A stretch of 64,000 nucleotides of DNA, taken from assembly GCA_963978905.1 (NCBI GenBank), contig OZ022259.1, forward strand, positions 31,535,994 through 31,599,993, read 5' to 3'. A program made the translations under genes and the position numbers. Source of the stretch: Trichostrongylus colubriformis (taxonomy: Eukaryota > Nematoda > Chromadorea > Rhabditida > Trichostrongylidae). Positions 49,201 through 58,223 of this stretch are shown piece after piece; the stretch's first letter is position 1, and every line of letters begins with the position of its first letter. The notes beneath the pieces are model-generated. The model had not been told where the DNA came from and did not search any database. It worked only from the letters and a program-made list of their open reading frames with translations.

Positions 49201-52200
49201 TGGAGAGATCTTTGAGGGGTCTGCATATTTAGGCATATATTTTTTCCTGAGCATTAGTCGAGGAAGGAGGGGTTCCTTTCCCCTTCTAGGCTTAGGTAAA
49301 AATAATGTCCATGGTAAGATGCCCGCCCCCCCCCCCCTCATTGCGATAACACCATTTTTTTTTTTAAAATTGAACGATTAGACGTTTTTCGTCCAGTAGA
49401 ACATTTCAAATGGTACGATAGTCACTTTTGTAGCGCTGCTAACATGGACACTCGTGAACGAGGTGTATGGTGTGAGCATTCTTTCCTAGCTGCACAAGGC
49501 TTATTTTTTCCCACGTCCACGAGTTCACCTCTGACAGGCCCCGACAGTGCTGGTGAGTCCATCTGCTGGAGTATCGATCGCGCCGCAGTAGAAACATGCA
49601 GCAGTCATTTTGCCTGTTGTAGGACTCACTTTACACAAACTTTTTTTGCTCTATCTCACCATAATCTGAGGTTAAACCCGTGTACTCATGGCTGCAGTGC
49701 AGGAAGAGCTTAGAGGCATCATACGCTTATCATTGCAAAGATAGTGGGAGCGGTGAATAATAAGGACTAAAATGAGCGATGCGACGTCGCTGAGTTCCTC
49801 TGACACCAACCCATATTTCATACTCATCGATCCTAACACGCTGACCGCGTGACATGATGTTGTGTCACAGTTACTTTCACGACTTGTTATCAAAAATTTC
49901 AGCGAAGGTTTGCGTATTATTTACCATTCACGCTATTGTTACATTATTGTTATAAACGTTTTTGGCACTATTCCACTATCACTACCCCAGATACCGCGAG
50001 TTGGGTCAAAAAATAATTTTCGCTGAAACTTCGTCTTTAGGGGTTATTCAGGGTGCTGATCACGGATGTGACATCCGTTTTTGACGTTTGCGCCGATTTG
50101 GTGCAATTGCACCATGTTGGTGCAACAACTCGTTCTCACCAAATCACTGAAACTTTGCCCAGGGGGGTTATTTGGGGTGCTGATCACGGACATAACATTA
50201 GTTTTCAGTGCGAGCGCCGTTTTCAGTGCCTTTCAGGTCATGTTCATTTCTGCTACAGTGCTAATATAGCTGGAGAGCGTCATATTTCCGCTATCATCTT
50301 TCATTTGATACTATCCTACAGTCATCATCGCACACTCAAGTGTATATTTTCGCCTAAGCCTCGAAAGAGAAGGAAAAGTTCCTTTCCTCCTCAAGGCTTA
50401 GGCAAAACTTGCAGGAACAGTGTGGTGCCCCTACTATATTCGCACTGCAATGGAACTAAACGATGTTAGCGCCTCAAACGGATATCATATTCGTGTTCGA
50501 CACACCAAATTACACTCCTGGACGGAATTTGAGCGATTTTGGTGAAAACGAGTAGTTGCACCAGCATAGCAAATTGGCGCAAACGCAAAAAACGGATGTC
50601 ATATTCGTGATCAGCACCCCAAATAACCCCCCTGGGCAAAATTTCAGCCAAAATTATTTTTTTGACCAACTCGCGGTATCTGGGGTAGTGATAGTGGAAT
50701 AGTGCCACGTTTTTCATCGAAATAGCTCTTACTTGCCGAGTTATATTCAAACATATTGTGGGAAACGGATGTATGCTGGAACCCACGAAACCCCGCATAC
50801 ACCCGTTTCCCACCCATATATTAGAAGAATAACCTCGGCCTGAGGTCGGCTCACCGCGCGCGGCAACGCTTCGCGAATTGTCCGATTGGTGGCGTGTTCT
50901 TCGCCGTCTAGGCTCTCCCAGACTTCCTTGAGGCTTTTTTAAGGGAGGAGCTTTGGCAGCGTGTGTTTAGCTGTCTTTACTTGATTGCAATCCGCCGCGC
51001 GCGGATGGACGTGGCCAACACGTGACCTAGTAACCTCACTAACCGTGTGTCGCGGGCTCACATTGAAACAACCAGTGTATAAATAGTGCACGCACTGTAC
51101 CCTTATCAAGTCAGGAGTTTACTAGCGTTGGTATCACTAATGTAAGTTTGATAACAATGCAACAGATGGCTATTATAACTCCAAATATCTCCAGGCGGGA
51201 AAGAAAAATTGTAATAGCACAGCACAAAGATGTTGTCACATCTCAGCGCAATCACGGTCCCTATATTTCAGCTATGGATCACTACACGATTTACATATAA
51301 AAAAAAGACAAATGGAGGGTTTCCTGAGGAGATGTGTGTTTTTTAAGCCGCGTCAGACCATGTCATGAGCGTAAGAAAAAAAGGGCGCGGCCCCACGTGC
51401 CAGCCACGTGTGAACGGCGCGGAATTTCATAATCAGCCAATATCGAGTCAAATCCAAAAAACGGCTTGTATTAGTGAAATGATCGTCGCAGCAAAAATTT
51501 CAATGCTGTTAAAAATCTCACGTATGGAGCAATCAGTTAGATCTCGTCCATGAAGATATGCAAGTTGGCGGTCGAGAAGAGGTTTCATTCCAAGAATGCT
51601 GATGCCTTGAAATATGGTGACACTTTTGAGAGAAAAGTGATAAGTGTTTATGTTCGTTAGGCATTGTTCAGAGTTGACGTTTAGGGCGAACAAGCAAGTG
51701 GCATAAATAAAATATGCATCGATTGAACGGATACGCGAGTCGGCGAACAAACGAAAACTGATAGGAACAGTTGAGAAGCAGAAAGAGTAATCCGTATCGA
51801 TTATGTTGACTCCACCCGACAGGCGAATAAGGCCGCGGTCATACCCACCGCTGGCAGGGCGTGGCTGCGTTCACAGGTAGAGAGGGAGAGTGGCACGAGG
51901 GAGTGCAGAGATGAAGCAGGCAACGAGGCAGGGTGGCATAGTGGGAGACGCAGTGTCACGCAGCCACGCCCTGCCGCCGGCACCGCAAAACAGGACCGAG
52001 GCCTAAGCACCGATCGATATCACCGATAACTTGCGCCTATTCGCTTGTACGAACGCCTACTGTGAACAACACCTTCGAGAAAACTAATCTTTAAATGCAC
52101 TTGAAGGAATCCTTACGTTCGACTTGGAAGTTATTCCGCCACTGAATACATTCCAATAAAACCGCATAGGTTACATCCAAGTCATAATTGTGGGCTCGTA

Positions 52201-52460
52201 GAAATGAGATCAACCACCAATCCTGTGTTTTGAGTCGTACCAAGTCTTGCGGACTGCATTTTCGGCAGCTTTTGTCCTGCATTGATCAATGCATTGTAAT
52301 GGACAATTATATTTGAATTCCAATTACAAAAAGCAGAAAGAATAATTACGACTTTGCTCACCTGCAATATTCTGGCACGAAGATCCTGAATTGCAAGAGT
52401 GTTTAGCGTTGACTGAGGTTTTTCCGTTGTATGATTTTGAGTCGCCACTTGTGAGGACAT
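40263..52460 (-). CDS. MOSPD2: MOSPD2 ortholog: CRAL-TRIO plus MSP domain, ER tail-anchored
   Basis: MOSPD2 is an ER-anchored contact-site protein whose MSP domain binds FFAT motifs on other organelles' proteins. Eleven in-phase exons: 52460-52362, 52276-52117, 51605-51522, 47280-47135, 46764-46654, 44949-44839, 43198-43067, 42452-42274, 42178-41979, 40781-40573, 40511-40263; 559 residues (human about 518). CRAL-TRIO: WWLISFLRAHNYDLDVTYAV, YRPDDTGFENVFIFWLERH, LTIVIDMTGTSMRNM, VKYYYPNIVHDMIIFESPPM, FIDSKYLPKRMGGE. An acidic linker follows. MSP domain: ISPRDVLTLN, VRNLSQSPVMFKIKTTSPEK, FRVRPSTGFIPAGSTDIIRV, KFLLMALETDE. C-terminal anchor: LMFATLTLFFALVVLLMYEK. All exon joins keep phase and family order. 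Intron 3 (4.2 kb) and intron 9 (1.2 kb) carry transposons; intron 4 is nearly all MITE. Confidence 0.93.
40904..41636. mobile_element. 730-bp TIR family (family X), complete copy
   Basis: The left end TATACAGGGAATGCCAAAAA continues AAGTCACT; the right end (reverse strand) is TACACAGGTGCCGATAAAAA continuing AGTCACT. The inverted repeats are about 28 bases, flanked by TA. It is inverted relative to the 22-kb copy. It contains a minus-strand open stretch of about 100 codons at 40866-41177 that runs past the element end, so it is not convincing as a gene. Located in MOSPD2 intron 9. Confidence 0.78.
44225..44391. repeat. MITE family C6, copy 4
   Basis: The best-preserved long copy (167 bp): TACAGTCCATTTCGAAGCGC, GATAGGGCGTGGCCTACGGA, a CACTCTCACTC interior and GGCGCTCCGAAATGAAGTA. 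Located in MOSPD2 intron 6. Confidence 0.85.
45440..45664. repeat. MITE family G, copy 3
   Basis: Ends GGGTCAAAAAAGTCGGGAGG and CCCCGACTTTATTTGACCC. It includes a C run of about 20 at 45631-45650. The right end directly abuts repeat M copy 2. Located in MOSPD2 intron 5. Confidence 0.82.
45664..45874. repeat. dispersed repeat M, copy 2
   Basis: Inverted relative to 12396-12597. Starts GTAAGTACATCTAGAAACAA and contains GCGTCAAATTGGCGAGTTTG. Non-coding, in MOSPD2 intron 5. Confidence 0.75.
46147..46270. repeat. 124-bp hairpin element
   Basis: Arms of about 41 bases, AATTATTGTATACGATGTTC ... GTTAAC and its reverse complement with one or two gaps, separated by about 45 AT-rich bases. Located in MOSPD2 intron 5. 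Confidence 0.85.
46334..46560. repeat. diverged relative of the GC-rich fold-back at 12932
   Basis: Shares GACGAATTTTCGCGCGGCC, GCGAATGCGAGTtGTTTG and GAAAACTCGA with 12932-13586. Arms are only weakly inverted. Located in MOSPD2 intron 5. Confidence 0.55.
46786..46945. repeat. MITE family C6, copy 5
   Basis: Ends TACAGTCCATTTCGGAGCGC and GCGCTCCGAAAGGAACTGTA, 160 bp. It begins 21 bases before the acceptor side of MOSPD2 exon 5, inside intron 4. Confidence 0.88.
46961..47116. repeat. MITE family C6, copy 6
   Basis: Ends TACAATCCATTTCGCACCGC and GCGCTGCGAAATGGACTGTA, 156 bp. It ends 18 bases from the donor of MOSPD2 exon 4, inside intron 4, next to copy 5. Confidence 0.88.
47540..47655. repeat. 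short inverted-arm element
   Basis: AGCGCCGTATTGGTTGGGTC...ATAGCGAT is mirrored by GATCGCTTTAGGACCCAACT...AATACGGCATC about 75 bases away. A third partial arm (GCTTTGGGACCCAACTACG) lies at 47764. Located in MOSPD2 intron 3. Confidence 0.6.
48599..49031. repeat. 433-bp hairpin MITE with TTAA ends, copy 1
   Basis: Starts TTAAAGGAATCGTCCACGG and ends with the reverse complement CCGTGGACGATTCCTTTAA. Arms of about 172 bases (48599-48770 and 48860-49031) are near identical; the loop is about 90 bp. Because of the symmetry both strands read the same 136-codon frame, so neither is a gene. The TTAA termini suggest a piggyBac-type target. Located in MOSPD2 intron 3. Confidence 0.9.
49154..49348. repeat. 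195-bp MITE with G/C-run ends
   Basis: Starts TATCGCAATGAGGGGGGG and ends CCCCCCTCATTGCGATA. The interior carries TTCCTTTCCCCTTCTAGGCTT, the TAGGCTTAGG motif also seen in family G. Located in MOSPD2 intron 3. Confidence 0.85.
49956..50711. repeat. 750-bp fold-back with 250-bp arms
   Basis: Left arm from AACGTTTTTGGCACTATTCC to about 50222, mirrored at about 50459-50711. Within each arm a block of about 130 bp (GGGTGCTGATCACGGA...CATCCG) is repeated in tandem with divergence. The loop contains a smaller hairpin around GCCTAAGCCTCGAAAG and CAAGGCTTAGGC. No coding sequence. Located in MOSPD2 intron 3. Confidence 0.85.
51831..52003. repeat. GC-rich MITE, family K, copy 2
   Basis: Arms GGCCGCGGTCATACCCACCG...GGCAGGGCGTGGCTGCGTTC and ACGCAGCCACGCCCTGCCG...GACCGAGGCC. 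The interior is AGAGTGGCACGAGGGAGTGC. Located in MOSPD2 intron 2. Confidence 0.82.
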
Positions 52461-53238
52461 CGAAATCAATTACTTTCAGCTCATGCCACCCTGAATTTGT
52501 ATAAAGTACGGTTACAAAAAAAAACAATGAAGGAACTGAGTAAATATGGAATTTGTTGACGATCCGATTAGCGTTTCAAGTGTCACACATGGAAAAGATA
52601 GCGGGTCTTTGATCTGTTTCAAAGTTTTAATTGAAGAATATGTTCTTTCGACGATGGTGAAAGTTCAATTCTCGAAATTTGCTTGGTATGAAAGACTGGA
52701 TTTTATTGGGCTTTGGTGATGGCTGACCTAAAAACTTGTTTCGGAATCTACGAAAAATGGGAGAGGGTGAGTGTGAGCGAACGTGATTGAATGAATCGGA
52801 AAAAAAAATTGACTTTGGTTACTGGTACTTTGGACGCCAGATGCGTTCGAAGTGGTGTGCCACCGATTGATTGGCTCGAGCTATGTGCACAAACGGGCAC
52901 ACAGCTGTCAAACACCGTCGAAAAATATTGACCGCTGACGAATCGTCATAGTCACCGTTGTAACTGACGACATCTGCTAACTAACTGTCTTCGATGTCTT
53001 TTTATCGACATTGCTATGCGTGTGTGTGTGTCTTATCTATCGAATTCTCGTGGCAATTAACGAATCTTCTTATGATATGCCGATGTTCGACAACGATTTC
53101 ACTACGCGCCTTTGTCGAACATTGAATATGGTCACACTCAAGGTCAAGTTTGAATTTTTCGATCCCCTGAAATAGCATTCCCTCTGATTTTTGGTTTTTG
53201 TAATTGCTAGTTTTCACGGCACTACGCGGTGCGAAAGG

Positions 53239-53590
53239 TGTTATTAGATTACTAAGTTATGGGCAAAAGCTTCGGTGTCGGACGGGACTCGAACCCGCAC
53301 TCAGTGCTTTCCGGGCATATGTATGTGCTAATCCAACGAAAACTCAATAGCTTTGAAGGCTTTCAGCTTCACGGTGCGATGCCGATATTGGCCAACCGGC
53401 TCAACCCATTATACGTTTGAGTGCTGATTAGCTATGGTAAACATTCCATTAAAAATTTGAGTTCACGTGAAAGGGGTATCGGTAATGTAATGGATTAGCA
53501 CATATGCCCGGAAAGCATAGATTGCGGGTTCGAGTCCCGTCCGAGAACGAAATTTTTGCCCATAGCTAAACAACCTAATAACGCATTTCA
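53239..53590. repeat. tRNA-derived fold-back / SINE-like pair
   Basis: Two inverted arms each carry a tRNA-like block ending GGGTTCGAGTCCCGTCCGA (the T-arm). The plus-strand copy at 53476-53547 has a 72-base tRNA length, TATGC/GCATA anticodon stem with loop CCGGAAA, and GGATTAGCA in the D-arm. Acceptor pairing is poor and position 33 is C, not T, so it is not a functional tRNA. The other copy is at about 53270-53345 (minus). The spacer matches 14076-14160. Confidence 0.75.
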
Positions 53591-54059
53591 TCTGGTTCAA
53601 GCAGGTTATAGTCTTTGACCGTTTTTTCAACTCATTTTCATATGTTTGGAAGCTGCTTGACTTCTGCTCGATTTCAGTTTGGCGGGGAGTGAGGGAAAGA
53701 ACGGCAACCCATCATGGAGATCACATTCCGGGTTTATGAGGAAGAGATCGCATCCTACATTGCCTTCCTTTAGACCAGGTGGGGGTGGCGATTAGTATCA
53801 CGCTCCACCAGCGATTTTTAGACAGGTTGTAATTTGAGTTGGGAAATGGGGGTCTATCTCGTGTGAAGGGGGTTCTATTTTTCGTCCTTTTTCCTCGACT
53901 ACACCCTTTGACCGTGATGGCATTGTCAATAGGTTTACACTCCTTACAAAGTTCATAGTGTAGTCCCACAAACTGGCACTGCTCGACTGCTAGAAATTAA
54001 AAGCGAGTAAAAAAATCGTTTCCGCTGAAACTGCGAGGGCGGTCTAAAACACCCACCCA

Positions 54060-54355
54060 TTTAAAGGAATCGTCCACGGAAAAATGAGTCCGAAATGCCC
54101 CGTCCCGTGGTCCGATGCTGTTGGGAAGGGAGAGTGAGACTGCTTACGTAACTTTCTGTTTCTGCATTGTATCTCCAACCGTGGCGGACGACGATGTGGG
54201 CTCTTGCTCGGAGGCCCAGCCCACCTGGCCGAGATCTAGTGGTGTTGAATCTAAGCTGGATTCGCTTTTTTTTTGCGAGAAACATTGCATGCGGCCCTCA
54301 TTGGGCAAATACAGCATAAATATTAGGATAAGAAACAAATTTTGACCTTGAACTA
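54060..54355. repeat. 433-bp hairpin MITE family, diverged copy 2
   Basis: Starts TTTAAAGGAATCGTCCACGG and runs through GGAGAGTGaGACTG and GCGGCCcTCATTGGGCAAAT to ATTCCTTTGAGG. The arms have diverged and partly deleted, so it is about 295 bp long. Downstream, 54460-54570 holds GC-rich sequence ending in TCATACTCTGCGGTGG (reverse strand), like family K. Confidence 0.75.
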
Positions 54356-57300
54356 TTCCTTTGAGGTCCCCTACCTCGCGACTGAGCCCGGTGTACCGCG
54401 AAGCCCAAAACATAGTCAAACGAAGCTGTCGTCAGAATCTGCGGTTTGGCAGGAGGGTGTAGCTGCGTCGTCTCTGCGTCTCCTCCGTACCGCTCTGCCT
54501 CGAGTACACCCACGCCCTTCCGCCGGCAGTCACGCCGTCACCACCGCAGAGTATGAAGGCGGCTTCGAATACCTCACGGCGCACGTATTCTGCGCCAGTT
54601 TCTCCACAAATGATCTTCAAAATTGAATATTATTTGCAAAGACAATGATTTCCCAATTTTTCATTTCCTCCTCTACTCCTTAACATGTCTTCATTGTACC
54701 AACGGAGGCCCGTATTGTGAAAGTTTTCGTTCTCTCGTTCTGTTAATGGACCAGTTTCTTTGTTTGAACTGCATTTGAAACTTTACTTGTACACAGTGAC
54801 TTCGTAGCTCTAGCTCTCTTTGATGTTTCACGGCTCCGAACAAACTCACTATCTCACAAATAATTGATCTTTGTTTCCCTCCACCCTCTTCTTCTCGACA
54901 ATTAGTCACGCCTTTGCACTGCGACTCTGAGTTTTCGTCATTTGTTTTCGTGCGAGTGATGTTTGATCAGGAAGAGAGCGCCTCCGATATAAAGCCATGT
55001 GTGCACTGATGCCATGCTCCTTACATACTGATTTCTGTTATTCGAGATCCGGGTGATTCCTTACACTTTCACCAAATTTTTCTATTTCCTCAATTCTATT
55101 TCTTGAACTTGTTTGCAAGATTTGGGGTTGCAGATAATAACGTGGTTTTCCTTTAACTTCGTCTATTCCTAAATTTTGTTGGCTGCAGATCTAACAAGCC
55201 TCATGAATTAAAATGCATCGGCATGAGCCAATATTGGCTACGGTATTGCAGCTCGTTCGGTTGCCGCAATTGCACACACGATGCCTTTTAAGACGTCGAG
55301 TGTGGACATTTCCTCAAACACCGTTTTTCTCACACCTTCGCTCATTCTTCCATAATTTACTGCTGTCAATTGTTTCACTTGTTCCACCATCAACGAATGA
55401 AATACACTCTACGAAATAAATAAATGATGCGTGGATATCGCAGTCATGCCCAACGGCAAGCTTTTCATTCGGAGTTTCGCCACAGATTACTTCTTCTCGC
55501 TTTGAATATTCGTTTCAAGACCCACATTTCTTACCGTTTCCCTTTTTCTCCCTGCCTGTCTCAGGGGCTTCAAGCAGATCATTCGTATGCTATACTTCTG
55601 CGAATTGTTATTGTAAAAGTTCGAAATAACGCCAGAATACACAGCTTCGCTCGCATGCTTTCCCGAATTTGAGAGGGCACTGACGTGAAATATCAGTGGT
55701 ACTGTCTTTTGAAAGAGTTGTTATTTGAAAATACGAAGTGCATCGGACCACGCAAAGAGACATGTGTCATGCATTGGCTAGTCATTTTGGATTGTTCCTC
55801 AAGTATAAAAAAAAGTACGTTTCTTTATATCCGCAATAATCCCATTTTATGGAATATGAAGGGACTTGCTGAAATATTTTGTCACATATAAAATATATTT
55901 AGTCATGAGAATGATTGTCTTCGATTTTCATGCAGCCTATTTCTTTTATGTTTTCGACATTGTGGTCATAAATTGGCTTATTTTGGATTGTGAAAATTGT
56001 TTAAAGTATCATTTTCGGAGTACTCACTATGACTCTTCAACGATAAACTGAAGGGGTTCTCTCAGTAGCGTACCTTTTTGGAGATGTATTGTTTCTTGAA
56101 AGAACAGAGAGGGAATGGCATCCCACGCCGTGAAATTCTCTGTGCCGCAGATAGTCCCTTGGTGAACCAAATGCTGATTCGAGCAACCGATCAATCGTAG
56201 GCGGAGCGGCGCACCTTTGTGGGGATCGTCCATCGCATCGATTAGCCTAACGTGGGAGAGCGTTGGCGTTATCGACTACTCGGAATCAATAGTCCTTTAC
56301 ATGACGTGGCGTAATGAAAATGGTTGGTGCATGTTTGCAGTGTTGGAGAAACGCAGCGATAAAGCAACTTCTTAGAAGGGGGTCTTCATACGGTGAGAGG
56401 TTACAGATATCATACTGCGGACCCGTTCCTGTACTGTTTTGAGCCATATGCTTAAAAATGTAGTTGAAATTGTTGTTGGGCCAATCATATCATACTAGCA
56501 TAAGTTTACATCAAAGCGATAATTACATTGAACTTTTTTAATTTATTGTGTCTGGTTCCTAAGTCCGTCTAAACCTATTTATTATGATTCTATCTCAAAG
56601 AATGTGTGCTTGGTCATCCCTTCAATTTTTGCTTTAGTAGGTCTACTTGTTCGAAGTCCCCAAGTCATTCGAAGCGTGAAGGAGTGGGCTATCCTCTTAG
56701 GGGCTCTTTTCCTTCTCATATTCAAGCGAATTCTCGCATTGTCCCTACAAATTCATGACTCATTTTGATCATTGATGCGTTTGTTTAGATGCATTGGCCC
56801 AGTATGTCCCTTTGTTCACAAAATGCGCGAGCAAAACGAGAAAATGCCTGGTATTCACAGTTCATAGCTTATCTGACAGATTTAAGAAATGGATTTTTGA
56901 TAATTTGTCGTGAGATGTTGGTTCGGCTCATGGGCCGAAATGTTCCTTTTCCCGCCATATAGCGCATGATGGATTCAAAGAAAAGTTTTGAAGAAGTGTG
57001 TGTTGAGAGAACCACAAAATAATCACGGGAATTGCGTACTCAACAACAAGCACTTCTCCGCGAAACAGATACTTGACGGGATCCTGTCCTCATTGTTTTT
57101 GATGTACACCACTCATCTGTTCTGCTCGTACCCATCGTTTTCACATCTTTTTCTGGAACGGAAGTTCAGACTAGAAAGTCAGGGCCCGAAGCTCTTTAAC
57201 CATGAAGAAATCCGGTGTTTGGAGAAAATTTATGATAATGCCTTTGCACCACTGACAAGATGGGAAACTCATCTTGTTAGGAAACAACGGGTCATTAGCT

Positions 57301-58223
57301 TCAGTTTTATTAATTCTTTGTTGTAGAGTATACTCGTGGACTTCTGAAATTTTGAATTCCTGATAGTTGCTGTTTAGGATGGGTGCTAAGACTAAGGTTT
57401 GGTGGCTCTTTCGAGGTAACAAAATGAGACGGAGGTTTAGTGTGTATTTTGATAGAGATTGTGTGATGAGGCCGAGCCGTTCATTTCGCCAGCCGAACTT
57501 AAGAGTGCCTTCTTTGGCAGCATTACCCCCTTCGACAGGGGAGAGAGGAGTTGGACTGTTACACATTAGAGCAGGGTCGTCGACGACAGTTACTGATTTT
57601 TGCCGATAGGCGATTGTTGGACATTTTCCCAAGTGTCCACGGGGAAGCCATGTTGATCTGTGTAACGCGGAAACATTATACAATCGTGTCCGCTTGCTGA
57701 AAGACCTGTCCGTCCGGGGAACCCCGTACACGTCAGAAACGGGCAAAACGCATACGCCCGGGCAGAGGCGGTGACGACGGCGGCGGTTGTGTCTGCTTCC
57801 TAGTGACGCTCGTTTCTCTATCGCCCACACGCATCGACTGGTTCTCCACGCGTTCCCCCTACTCTTCTGTTTTCCTTTGATTATCGCTTTATGTCTATCC
57901 CATGCATTCAAAATAACGCTCCATAACTCCTGCCCTTCCAGTGTTTTGATGTTTATTGATTCAAACATTTTGCAAGATCTCCCTAGTTATCACTCACTAA
58001 TTGATCGATCGATCTTTCGTCTGTCCATTTCCGTGTATGCTTCATTTTCGTCGTTGCACGTGTGGAACCGGTGTTGTGACTGTTGCGGCATTCGTTTTCC
58101 ACTTCGCGAAGAGCGTAGTGAACTGGGTCTAGCTTGATTCTGCTTCAGGTGAAATTCAAAGTGAAAGATCAACCCATCGACAGGTATTGCTTGCAACCTA
58201 TTCACGCTTTTATTCATACAGAG

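Larger units (their letters stand above)
52461..58223. other. divergent intergenic region between MOSPD2 and rbm-26
   Basis: This 5.8-kb region separates the divergent starts of MOSPD2 (minus) and rbm-26 (plus), so it should hold both promoters. Apart from the repeats at 53239-53590 and 54060-54355, I recognise nothing. A 265-codon open frame on the minus strand (57968-57171) has no family match (see findings). Confidence 0.5.

Noticed and set aside
53476..53547. tRNA gene candidate
   Set aside because: Acceptor stem pairs poorly, position 33 is C, and it lies in a repeated fold-back; best seen as a tRNA-derived repeat.
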